8,318 nt of DNA from the NCBI GenBank assembly GCA_030039615.1, contig JASHVF010000165.1, positions 1 to 8,318 of the forward strand, given 5' to 3'. Origin of the DNA: Gammaproteobacteria bacterium. GTDB taxonomy: Bacteria > Pseudomonadota > Gammaproteobacteria > Steroidobacterales > Steroidobacteraceae. The notes under the pieces are model-generated. The model was not told the origin of the DNA. It made no database searches and was given only the letters and a program-made list of their open reading frames with translations. This document shows, piece by piece, positions 1-8,011 of the stretch; position 1 is the first letter of the stretch, and each line of letters starts with the position of its first letter. A program made the translations under genes and the position numbers.

Positions 1-342
1 GGCGCCTCGCGCTACGACCTCGACCGCTTCGGGGTGGTGTTCAGGCCGAGCCCGCGCCAGTCGGACGTCATGATCGTGGCCGGGACGCTGGTCAACAAGA
101 TGGCGCCGGCGTTGCGCAAGGTCTACGACCAGATGGCCGAGCCGCGCTGGGTGATCTCGATGGGCTCGTGTGCGAACGGCGGCGGCTACTACCACTATTC
201 CTACTCGGTGGTGCGCGGCTGCGATCGCATCGTGCCGGTCGATGTGTACGTGCCGGGCTGCCCGCCCACGGCCGAGGCGCTGGTGTACGGCATCGTGCAG
301 CTGCAGAAGAAGATCGCACGCACCGGCACCATCGCGAGATAA
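1..342 (+). CDS. nuoB: NADH-quinone oxidoreductase subunit B (NuoB), 3' part
   Basis: Last 113 codons of nuoB; the 5' end lies outside the window. NuoB is a peripheral Q-module subunit that holds the 4Fe-4S cluster N2, the last centre before quinone. The fragment shows the highly conserved block from RYDLDRFGVVF to the TAA stop, including SPRQSDVMIVAGTL (fragment residues 17-30). Two of the four N2 ligands are visible: the Cys of GSC (fragment residue 57) and the Cys of PGCPP (residue 87), a spacing that fits the family. The adjacent Cys-Cys pair that supplies the other two ligands would lie in the missing N-terminal part. Full family members are near 160 residues, so about 45 are absent. nuoC follows after 27 bases. 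Identification is essentially certain; only the start is unknown. Confidence 0.97.
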   Translation, partial: GASRYDLDRFGVVFRPSPRQSDVMIVAGTLVNKMAPALRKVYDQMAEPRWVISMGSCANGGGYYHYSYSVVRGCDRIVPVDVYVPGCPPTAEALVYGIVQLQKKIARTGTIAR

Positions 343-355
343 GACGAATCAGATG

Positions 356-362
356 AAGGGAG
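356..362 (+). promoter_or_regulatory. Shine-Dalgarno site for nuoC (decides TTG start)
   Basis: AAGGGAG lies seven bases before the TTG at 370. It supports that rare start codon over the nearby ATG at 353, which is in a different frame. Confidence 0.75.
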
Positions 363-369
363 CGGACGC

Positions 370-1064
370 TTGAGCGAGGCGATCGAGGCACTCGCGGCGA
401 AGGTCGACGCGCAGCTCGGCACGAGCGTGCGGCGCATCCCTGCGCCCGCTCACGAGCTTGCCTACGAGACCGATGCCGCGGCGCTCCTCGGCGTATGCCG
501 GACGCTGCGCGATCAGGAAGAGCTGCGCTTCCAGATGCTGATGGATCTCGCCGGCATCGATTACCTCAACTACGGCCGCTCCGACTGGGAGACCGAGAGC
601 GCCACCCGCTCAGGCTTCAGCCGCGCGCGACTTGCGCAGAACGCCGCTCCCGACGCGCTCGCGCCCGGCCGCTTCGCGGTCGTCTATCAGCTGCTCTCCG
701 TGGCTCACAATCAGCGGCTGCGCCTGCGGGTCCGCTGCCCGGACACGGCCGAGCCGAGCGTCGACTCGGTGATCGAGGTATGGGCCGGCGCCAACTGGTT
801 CGAGCGCGAGGCCTTCGACCTCTTTGGCATCGTGTTCCGCGGCCACCCGGATCTGCGTCGCATCCTCACCGACTACGGCTTCATCGGCCACCCGTTCCGC
901 AAGGACTTTCCGCTCGCGGGCAACGTCGAGGTGCAGTACGACCCCGACCGGCAGCGGGTGGTGTACCGCCCGGTGAGCATCACGCCGCGCGTGCTGGTGC
1001 CGAAGGTGATCCGCCACGATCACCGCTACATGCCCGGGCTCCGCGACCCGCAGGTGCCGCGCTG

Positions 1065-1065
<1 letters not shown>
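370..1065 (+). CDS. nuoC: NADH-quinone oxidoreductase subunit C (NuoC)
   Basis: NuoC (231 residues) is a hydrophilic, cofactor-free Q-module subunit (30 kDa / NDUFS3 family) that braces NuoD and NuoI beside the quinone site. The family signature is clear at residues 144-181: FEREAFDLFGI, then GHPDLRRILTDYGF and GHPFRKDFP. The N-terminal alpha/beta domain covers about 1-120. Between NYGRSDWE (67-74) and RFAVVYQLLS (101-110) there is a loop of about 25-30 residues with a GFSR motif. It is longer than in most NuoC proteins but, from memory, resembles Xanthomonadales-type NuoC. The start is TTG, chosen because of a well-placed Shine-Dalgarno site and because no in-frame ATG gives a full N-terminal domain. 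The TGA stop overlaps the nuoD ATG by one base (TGATG). It is separate from nuoD, unlike the E. coli nuoCD fusion. Confidence 0.96.
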
Positions 1066-2329
<1,264 letters not shown>

Positions 2330-2333
<4 letters not shown>

Positions 2334-2866
2334 GCAACGCCCGCAGCAGTGTAGGGGTCGCCGGCACCGCCCTGATGAGCAAGCTGTCGCTGCTGTCGGA
2401 GGAGACGCGCCGCGAGATCGATCATTGGGTGGCGAAGTTCCCGCCCGGGAGGCAGCGCTCGGCGTGCATCGCGGCGCTGCGCGCCGCGCAGGAGCAGAAC
2501 CTGGGGCATCTCACGCCGGATCTTCTCGACGCGGTGGCCGAGCACCTGAAGCTGCCGCCGATTCAGGTGTACGAGGTCGCGACCTTCTACTCGATGTTCG
2601 AGATCCACCCGTGCGGTCGGCACCACGTCAGCATCTGCACCAACATCTCCTGCATGCTGAACGGCGCCGAGGCGCTGGTGGCGCACGCCGAGAGGAAACT
2701 CGGCATCAAGCTCAACGAGAGCACCGCCGACGGACGCATCTTCCTCAAGCGCGAGGAGGAGTGCCTGGCGGCCTGCAACGGCGCGCCGATGGCGATGGTC
2801 GATCACGTGTTCCACGAGAACCTGACGGCCGAGAAGCTCGACAAGATCCTGGATGAGCTCAAGTGA
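2330..2866 (+). CDS. nuoE: NADH-quinone oxidoreductase subunit E (NuoE)
   Basis: NuoE (178 residues from GTG) is the 24 kDa / NDUFV2 thioredoxin-like subunit of the NADH-dehydrogenase module and holds the 2Fe-2S cluster N1a. Ligands are visible in the usual pattern: Cys103 and Cys108 (CTNISC), then Cys145 and Cys149 (CLAAC). The helical N-terminal part (about 20-80) includes RSACIAALRAAQEQN and the family motif VYEVATFYSMF (80-90). The start was chosen as the GTG at 2330, which overlaps the nuoD stop as GTGA and has a well-spaced Shine-Dalgarno site. The ATG at 2375 would give 163 residues beginning MSKLSLLSEE and keeps every conserved element, so it remains possible. The gene ends in another GTGA overlap with nuoF, suggesting that E and F are made by coupled translation. 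Function is certain, start only moderately so. Confidence 0.95.
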
Positions 2867-4191
2867 GCGACCTCGAAGCCAAGTACGCCGACAAGATGAA
2901 CCTGCTGGTGTTCGAGCCGCTGAAGCTCGAGCGCTCGTGGACGCTGCCCGCCTACCGCTCGATCGGCGGCTACGACGTGTGGGAGAAGCTGCTGACCGAG
3001 AAGCCCGACCGCGGCTCGATCATCGAGCAGGTCAAGGCCTCGGGACTGCGCGGGCGCGGCGGCGCGGGCTTTCCGACCGGCACCAAGTGGAGCTTCATGC
3101 CGCGCAACTCGCCGGTGCAGAAGTACCTGGTGTGCAACTCGGACGAGAGCGAGCCGGGCACCTGCCACGACCGCGACATCCTGCGCTTCAATCCGCACGC
3201 CCTGATCGAAGGGCTGGCGATCGCCGGCTACGCCACCAACACCACGGTCGCCTACAACTACATCCGCGGCGAGTTCCTCGGCGAGCCCGCGCCGCGCTTC
3301 GAGGCGGCGCTCAGGGAGGCCTACGAGGCGGGGCTGCTCGGCAAGAACATCCGCGGCTCGGGCGTCGACTTCGACCTGTATACCTTCATCGGCGCCGGCG
3401 CCTACATCTGCGGCGAGGAGACCGGACTCCTCGAGTCGCTCGAGGGCAAGCCCGGCAAGCCGCGCTTCAAACCGCCATTCCCGGCCAACTTTGGTCTCTA
3501 CGGCGCGCCCACCACGGTCAACAACACGCTGAGCTTCGCATCCGTACCCACCATCCTGCGCAAGGGTCCGGCGTGGTTCGCATCTCTCGGTCCGGCCAAC
3601 TCCGCCGGTACCATGATCTTCTCCTTCTCCGGGCACGTGGCGAAGCCTCGCAACCTCGAGCTGCCGCTCGGCACGCCGTTCGCGGATCTGCTGGAGCTGA
3701 ACGGCGGCATGTTGCGCGGCGCCAAGCTCAAGGCGGTGATCCCGGGTGGGGTGTCGGTGCCGGTGGTGCCGGGCGACATCATGATGAAGACCAACATGGA
3801 CTACGATTCGGTGAAGGCGGCGGGTTCCGCGCTCGGCACCGGCGCGGCCATCATCATGGACGAGACCACCTGCATGGTGCGGGTGCTGGAGCGCATCTCG
3901 CGCTTCTACAAGTCGGAGTCCTGCGGTCAGTGCACCCCGTGCCGCGAGGGCACGGGCTGGATGAACCGGCTGCTGCAGCGGATGCTCGCCGGGGAGGCGC
4001 GGCGCGAGGAGCTGGGACTCCTGCTCGACGTCGCCAACCGCATCGAGGGCCACACGATCTGTGCCTTCGGCGATGCCTCCGCCTGGCCGGTACAGAGCTT
4101 CCTCAAGCACTACCGCCACGAGTTCGAGTACATGATCGATCACGGCGGCCGGAGCCTCGTGACCGAGCAACTGGGAGCACGGGCGGCCTGA
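2863..4191 (+). CDS. nuoF: NADH-quinone oxidoreductase subunit F (NuoF), NADH- and FMN-binding
   Basis: NuoF (442 residues) is the 51 kDa / NDUFV1 subunit, where NADH is oxidised and hydride passes to FMN. The glycine-rich nucleotide and flavin motif GLRGRGGAGFPTGTKW is at 61-76, followed by CNSDESEPGTCHDR (91-104). YICGEETGLLESLEG (181-195) and the GLYGAPTTVNN segment (211-221) are also conserved. Cluster N3 ligands are Cys354, Cys357 and Cys360 in SCGQCTPC, plus Cys400 in HTICAFGDA. A SLBB-type domain would lie around 255-320. The GTG start overlaps the nuoE stop by four bases, with GGATGAG about ten bases upstream as a fair ribosome site. Length is as expected and no ligand is missing. The gap to nuoG is 18 bases. 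Confidence 0.98.
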   Translation: MSDLEAKYADKMNLLVFEPLKLERSWTLPAYRSIGGYDVWEKLLTEKPDRGSIIEQVKASGLRGRGGAGFPTGTKWSFMPRNSPVQKYLVCNSDESEPGTCHDRDILRFNPHALIEGLAIAGYATNTTVAYNYIRGEFLGEPAPRFEAALREAYEAGLLGKNIRGSGVDFDLYTFIGAGAYICGEETGLLESLEGKPGKPRFKPPFPANFGLYGAPTTVNNTLSFASVPTILRKGPAWFASLGPANSAGTMIFSFSGHVAKPRNLELPLGTPFADLLELNGGMLRGAKLKAVIPGGVSVPVVPGDIMMKTNMDYDSVKAAGSALGTGAAIIMDETTCMVRVLERISRFYKSESCGQCTPCREGTGWMNRLLQRMLAGEARREELGLLLDVANRIEGHTICAFGDASAWPVQSFLKHYRHEFEYMIDHGGRSLVTEQLGARAA

Positions 4192-4201
4192 AGCGCCGCC
4201 C

Positions 4202-4206
4202 GAGGA
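4202..4206 (+). promoter_or_regulatory. Shine-Dalgarno site for nuoG
   Basis: GAGGA in the 18-base nuoF/nuoG gap, only three bases from the ATG at 4210. The motif is good but the spacing is short. Confidence 0.5.
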
Positions 4207-4209
4207 CAC

Positions 4210-6396
4210 ATGACAGACGAAGTGGTCAACATCGAAGTCGACGGCGTGCCGGTGCAGGCGAAGAAGGGTGAGATGATCATCCGCGCCACCGACCGCGCGG
4301 GGCTCTACGTGCCGCGGTTCTGTTTCCACGAGAAGCTGTCGGTGGCGGCCAACTGCCGCATGTGCCTGGTCGAGGTGGAGAAGGCGCCGAAGCCCCAGCC
4401 CGCCTGCGCCACGCCCGTCGCCCCGGGCATGAAGGTATTCACCAAGAGCCCGCGCGCCATCGGGGCGCAGCGCGCCGTGATGGAGTTCCTGCTCATCAAT
4501 CACCCGCTCGACTGCCCGATCTGCGACCAGGGCGGGGAGTGCGAGCTGCAGGATCTGGCGGTCGGCTTCGGCCGCGACGCTTCGCGCTACAACGAGCGCA
4601 AGCGCGTGGTTCAGGACGAGAACCTGGGACCCCTCATTGCCACCGACATGACGCGCTGCATCCACTGCACGCGCTGCATCCGCTTCACCGAGGAGGTCGC
4701 CGGCATTCAGGAGCTCGGCATGATCGGCCGCGGGGAGCACATGAAGGTGCGCACCTATATAGAGAGTGTCGTCAACCACGAGCTGGCCGGTAACGTGATC
4801 GATCTGTGCCCGGTGGGTGCGCTGGTCTCCAAGCCCTACCGCTTCAGCGCGCGCGCCTGGGAGATGACCTCGGCGCCGCTCGTGTCGCCGCACGATGCGG
4901 TCGGCACCAATCTCTACGGCCACGTGCTGCGCGGGCGGCTGATGCGCGTCGTGCCGCGCGCCAACGAGGCGATCAACGAGGCCTGGATCGCCGACCGCGA
5001 CCGCTTCAGCTACGAGGGCGTCTACAGCGCCGACCGCCTCGAGCAGCCGCTGGTGCGCCGCGCCGGCGAGTGGGTCGAGAGCGACTGGGAGGGCGCGCTC
5101 ATGCAGGTGGCCCAGGGCTTGAAGGCGCGTGCCGCCGACTCGGGCTTCCTGGTGTCGGGCTCCGCCACGCTCGAGGAGCTCTACCTCGCCGCACGGCTCG
5201 CCCGCGGGCTCGGCACCCACAACATCGATCATCGCCTGCGGCAGCGCGATTTTCGCGACCAGAGCTCGGACCCGCTGTTCCCCGGTCTGGGCATGCCGAT
5301 AGCGGCTACCGACGACCTCACCGGCCTGCTGGTCATCGGCTCGAACCTGCGCCGCGAGGTGCCGATCCTCGCGCACCGCGTGCGCAAGGCCGCGCGGCGT
5401 GGCGCGCAGGTGGCGCTGCTCAACCCGGCGCACTTCTCCTACCAGTTCCCGGTGGCCGCTTACCTGACCTCCGCGCCGCGTACGCTCGCGGGCGATCTCG
5501 CCGCGGTGCTGGCGGCGGCTGCCGAGGCCGCGGCCAGGCCGGTTCCGGCGCATCTCCTGGCCGCCACCCAGGCGGCGCGGGTGGGCGAGGAGCATCGCGC
5601 GGTCGTGCGTGCCCTGCTGAGCGGCGAGAAACGCGCCGTGTGGCTCGGTGCGCTTGCGACGCGCCATCCGCAGTTCGCGGACCTGCGCGCGCTGGCGGCG
5701 GCGCTGGCTGAAATCGCCGGCGCTTCCTGGGGCGTGCTCGCCGAGGGCGGCAACGGAGCCGGGGCCTATCTCGCCGGCGCAGTCCCGCACCGCGAAGCGG
5801 GCGGCAAGGCGGCGGCCGCCGCCGGTCTCACGGCGCGCGACATGCTGCAGCGGCCGCTCAGGGCCTATGTGCTCTTCGGCGGCGTCGAGCCCTCGGTCGA
5901 TGCGCTCGATCCCGACAGCGCGAGCGTCTTTGCCCGCACCGAGCTGGTGGTTGCGATCACCCCGTTCGTGAGCGAGGAGGTCAAGCGCATCGCCCACGTG
6001 CTGCTTCCGATCGGCACCTTCGCCGAGACCTCCGGCAGCTACGTCAACTGCGAGGGGCTGTGGCAGAGCCACGGCGGGGCGACGGCGCCGCTCGGCGCGG
6101 CGCGTCCGGGCTGGAAGGTGCTGCGGGTGCTCGGGAATCTCCTCGGGCTCCCGGGCTTCGACTACCAGTCGTCCGAGGAGGTGCGGGACGAGCTGCGCGC
6201 GCTGTGCGCCGGCGTGAGTCCGCAGGGCTACCGCGGCACGCACGCGGTCACGCCGGCAGGTGCCGCGAGCGCGGCGGCGGCGGCCGGCGAGGTGCGGGTC
6301 GTCGACCTGCCGATGTACCAGATCGACGCGCTGGTGCGCCGTGCGCCCTCGCTGCAGAAGACGCGCGAAGGCCGCGCGCCGGCCACGACCTACTGA
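4210..6396 (+). CDS. nuoG: NADH-quinone oxidoreductase subunit G (NuoG)
   Basis: NuoG (728 residues) is the 75 kDa / NDUFS1 subunit that carries electrons from the NADH module towards NuoI. The N-terminal ferredoxin-like domain binds 2Fe-2S N1b through Cys38, Cys49, Cys52 and Cys66. Cluster N5 uses His98 with Cys102, Cys105 and Cys111 (HPLDCPIC, GGEC). Cluster N4 uses Cys150, Cys153, Cys156 and Cys200 (CIHCTRC, then DLCPVGAL). The remainder (about 220-650) is a molybdopterin-oxidoreductase-like domain without expected cofactor, with an alanine-rich stretch near 427-460 and an alanine-rich linker near 681-692. There is no cysteine from 201 to 613, so the N7 cluster of E. coli and Thermus NuoG is absent; E. 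coli NuoG is also about 180 residues longer. The ATG start has GAGGA close upstream. nuoH follows after 21 bases. Confidence 0.98.
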   Translation: MTDEVVNIEVDGVPVQAKKGEMIIRATDRAGLYVPRFCFHEKLSVAANCRMCLVEVEKAPKPQPACATPVAPGMKVFTKSPRAIGAQRAVMEFLLINHPLDCPICDQGGECELQDLAVGFGRDASRYNERKRVVQDENLGPLIATDMTRCIHCTRCIRFTEEVAGIQELGMIGRGEHMKVRTYIESVVNHELAGNVIDLCPVGALVSKPYRFSARAWEMTSAPLVSPHDAVGTNLYGHVLRGRLMRVVPRANEAINEAWIADRDRFSYEGVYSADRLEQPLVRRAGEWVESDWEGALMQVAQGLKARAADSGFLVSGSATLEELYLAARLARGLGTHNIDHRLRQRDFRDQSSDPLFPGLGMPIAATDDLTGLLVIGSNLRREVPILAHRVRKAARRGAQVALLNPAHFSYQFPVAAYLTSAPRTLAGDLAAVLAAAAEAAARPVPAHLLAATQAARVGEEHRAVVRALLSGEKRAVWLGALATRHPQFADLRALAAALAEIAGASWGVLAEGGNGAGAYLAGAVPHREAGGKAAAAAGLTARDMLQRPLRAYVLFGGVEPSVDALDPDSASVFARTELVVAITPFVSEEVKRIAHVLLPIGTFAETSGSYVNCEGLWQSHGGATAPLGAARPGWKVLRVLGNLLGLPGFDYQSSEEVRDELRALCAGVSPQGYRGTHAVTPAGAASAAAAAGEVRVVDLPMYQIDALVRRAPSLQKTREGRAPATTY

Positions 6397-6404
6397 GGAC
6401 AGCT

Positions 6405-6410
6405 TAAGGA
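6405..6410 (+). promoter_or_regulatory. Shine-Dalgarno site for nuoH (decides GTG start)
   Basis: TAAGGA lies seven bases before the GTG at 6418, in the short nuoG/nuoH gap. It supports GTG as the start; no in-frame ATG exists between the nuoG stop and this codon. Confidence 0.75.
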
Positions 6411-6417
6411 TCAGCCG

Positions 6418-7485
6418 GTGCCGAATCCCGCCAAAATCTGGCTCGCGCTGCCTGACTACGGGCGCTCCACCGTGTGGATCCTGGTGATCACGGTGGCGCT
6501 GATCATCAGCGTGGCGCTGCTGACGCTCTGGGAGCGCAAGGTGATCGGCTGGATGCAGCTGCGCCGCGGACCGAACCGGGTGCGCATCTTCGGCCTCGCC
6601 CCGGGACTCGGACAGCCGTTCGCCGACGTGGTGAAGCTGCTGCTGAAGGAAGTGGTGATCCCGGCGAACGCCAACAAGGTGCTGTTCCGTCTCGCGCCGA
6701 TGATCGCGCTCATCCCGGCGTTTGCCGCCTGGGCGGTGATCCCGCTCTCGCCCGAAGTGGTCGTGTCGAAGGCGGACGCGGGGCTCCTCTATCTTCTCTC
6801 GCTCACCTCGATGGGCGTCTATGGCGTGATCGTCGCCGGCTGGGCCGCCAACTCCAAGTACGCATTTCTCGGCGCCATGCGCTCGGCGGCGCAGATGGTG
6901 GCCTACGAGATCGCCATGGGGTTCGCGCTGGTCGGGGTGCTGATGGCCTCCGGCAGCATGAATCTCGGCAAGATCGTCGAGTCGCAGACCGGCGGGTTCC
7001 TCTCCTGGAACTGGTTCTGGCTGGCGCCGCTGCTCGCGGTGTACTTCATATCGGGCGTCGCCGAGACCAACCGCGCGCCCTTCGACGTCGCCGAGGGTGA
7101 GTCGGAGATCGTCGCCGGCTTTCACGTCGAGTACTCGGGGATCGCCTTCGCGCTGTTCTTCCTCGCCGAGTACGCCAACATGATCCTGATCTCGGCGCTC
7201 ACGGCGGTGTTCTTCTTCGGCGGCTGGCAGGGGCCCTTCCAGGGCTACCCGCTGCTCGGCGCCAGCTTCCTCGGGCAGCCGAGCTTCTTCTGGTTCGGGC
7301 TCAAGATCTTCGTCTTTCTGTTTTTCTTCCTCTGGTTCCGCGCCACCTTCCCGCGCTACCGCTACGACCAGATCATGCGGCTCGGCTGGAAGGCGCTGAT
7401 CCCGGTGACGCTGGTGTGGATCGCAGTCGAGATGCTGCTGGCGGCGTGCCGGGTCGGGCCGTGGGCGCGGCCGTGGTACCACTAG
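6418..7485 (+). CDS. nuoH: NADH-quinone oxidoreductase subunit H (NuoH), membrane subunit
   Basis: NuoH (355 residues, ND1 family) is the inner-membrane subunit that joins the peripheral arm and lines the quinone entry channel and its proton-linked E-channel. About eight hydrophobic helices are visible, near 18-38, 93-110, 122-143, 155-177, 198-214, 240-263, 289-308 and 324-343. Conserved cytoplasmic loops are present: WERKVIGWMQLRRGPNRV (38-55), and AETNRAPFDVAEGESE (215-230) leading into IVAGFHVEYSG (231-241), which is rich in the acidic residues typical of the quinone-site loop. The start is GTG with a good ribosome site. Its reading frame is the same as that of nuoF and nuoG, and the gaps are multiples of three, which also explains a long antisense open frame across all three genes. 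The TAG stop is embedded in the nuoI ribosome site. Confidence 0.98.
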   Translation: MPNPAKIWLALPDYGRSTVWILVITVALIISVALLTLWERKVIGWMQLRRGPNRVRIFGLAPGLGQPFADVVKLLLKEVVIPANANKVLFRLAPMIALIPAFAAWAVIPLSPEVVVSKADAGLLYLLSLTSMGVYGVIVAGWAANSKYAFLGAMRSAAQMVAYEIAMGFALVGVLMASGSMNLGKIVESQTGGFLSWNWFWLAPLLAVYFISGVAETNRAPFDVAEGESEIVAGFHVEYSGIAFALFFLAEYANMILISALTAVFFFGGWQGPFQGYPLLGASFLGQPSFFWFGLKIFVFLFFFLWFRATFPRYRYDQIMRLGWKALIPVTLVWIAVEMLLAACRVGPWARPWYH

Positions 7486-7488
7486 GGG
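7484..7488 (+). promoter_or_regulatory. Shine-Dalgarno site for nuoI, overlapping nuoH stop
   Basis: AGGGG shares its first two bases with the nuoH TAG stop and lies eight bases before the nuoI GTG at 7497. Termination on nuoH would therefore occur on the nuoI ribosome site, consistent with coupling. Confidence 0.6.
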
Positions 7489-7496
7489 CATAGCGC

Positions 7497-7979
7497 GTGG
7501 CCTTCAATCCGCTCAAGACTTTCCTGCTGCCGGAGCTCTTCAAGGGCATGATGGTGACGGCGCGCACCTTCGTCTCGCCGAAGTACACGCTCAACTATCC
7601 GGAGGAGAAAACCCCGCAGTCGCCGCGCTTTCGCGGCCTGCACGCGCTGCGCCGCTACCCGAACGGCCAGGAGCGCTGCATCGCCTGCAAGCTGTGCGAG
7701 GCGGTATGCCCCGCGGTCTGCATTACCATCGACTCGGACGTCTCGCCCGACGGTACGCGCCGCACCAGCCGCTACGACATCGACCTCTTCAAGTGCATCT
7801 ACTGCGGCTTCTGCGAGGAGGCCTGCCCGGTGGATGCCATCGTGCTGACGCGCATCCACGAGTACCACATGGAGCAGCGCGGCGAGAACATCATGAGCAA
7901 GGACAAGCTGCTCGCCGTCGGCGAGCGCTACGAGGCGATGATCGCCGCCGACAAGGCGGCGGACGCGCCCTACCGATGA
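7497..7979 (+). CDS. nuoI: NADH-quinone oxidoreductase subunit I (NuoI), 2x[4Fe-4S] ferredoxin-type
   Basis: NuoI (160 residues, TYKY / NDUFS8 family) carries clusters N6a and N6b, which bridge NuoG to N2 in NuoB. Two CxxCxxCxxxCP motifs are intact: Cys61, Cys64, Cys67 and Cys71 (CIACKLCEAVCP), and Cys100, Cys103, Cys106 and Cys110 (CIYCGFCEEACP). An additional Cys75 follows the first motif, where many alpha- and beta-proteobacterial homologues have alanine; E. coli NuoI also has a cysteine nearby. The N-terminal segment (about 1-30) forms the amphipathic part that sits on the membrane arm. PDGTRRTSRYDIDL (84-97) and the RIHEYHMEQRGENI tail region are typical of the family. The start is GTG, 11 bases after nuoH. 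The stop lies inside a 15-base tandem duplication. Confidence 0.98.
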   Translation: MAFNPLKTFLLPELFKGMMVTARTFVSPKYTLNYPEEKTPQSPRFRGLHALRRYPNGQERCIACKLCEAVCPAVCITIDSDVSPDGTRRTSRYDIDLFKCIYCGFCEEACPVDAIVLTRIHEYHMEQRGENIMSKDKLLAVGERYEAMIAADKAADAPYR

Positions 7980-8001
7980 GCACGCCACCGATGAGCACGC
8001 A
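7972..8001 (+). repeat. 15-base tandem duplication at the nuoI/nuoJ junction
   Basis: Two adjacent 15-base units, 7972-7986 and 7987-8001, match at the first 14 positions (ACCGATGAGCACGC) and differ only at the last base (C versus A). The first copy contains the nuoI TGA stop; the second fills most of the gap before the nuoJ ATG. Slippage during replication is the simplest origin. Each copy supplies an ATGAGCACG that looks like a start. Confidence 0.85.
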
Positions 8002-8011
8002 GCGATGCTGA
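7976..8011 (+). other. Possible 11-codon coupling mini-ORF between nuoI and nuoJ
   Basis: An ATG at 7976 overlaps the nuoI stop as ATGA and opens an 11-residue frame (MSTPPMSTQRC) that ends at TGA 8009-8011, just past the nuoJ ATG at 8005. The peptide resembles nothing I know. A ribosome finishing nuoI could reinitiate here and be delivered to the nuoJ start, which has only a weak site of its own (GATGAG at 7990-7995). It may equally be a chance product of the tandem duplication. A second ATG at 7991 lies in the same frame. Confidence 0.25.

Noticed and set aside
343..369. The nuoB/nuoC gap as a possible internal promoter or terminator
   Set aside because: Only 27 bases, accounted for by a ribosome site; no convincing -35/-10 pair or hairpin was seen.
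495..1064. Open frame upstream of and continuous with nuoD
   Set aside because: It overlaps nuoC in another frame and is Arg/Pro/Ala-rich shadow sequence. The NuoD homology begins at the ATG at 1065.
2853..4271. 472-codon plus-strand frame overlapping nuoF
   Set aside because: An off-frame shadow of nuoF with biased Arg/Ala/Gly composition and no motif, while nuoF itself has every family signature.
2803..7491. A 1562-codon open frame on the minus strand across nuoE-nuoH
   Set aside because: It is codon-aligned with nuoF, nuoG and nuoH, which share one phase because their gaps are 18 and 21 bases. A stop in this antisense frame needs a sense TTA, CTA or TCA codon, which GC-biased codon use avoids. 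The product is rich in Arg, His, Glu and Ala with no recognisable domain.
7719..7724. Extra cysteine (Cys75) after the first ferredoxin motif of NuoI
   Set aside because: Cysteine near this site occurs in other NuoI proteins such as that of E. coli, so it does not suggest a new cluster.
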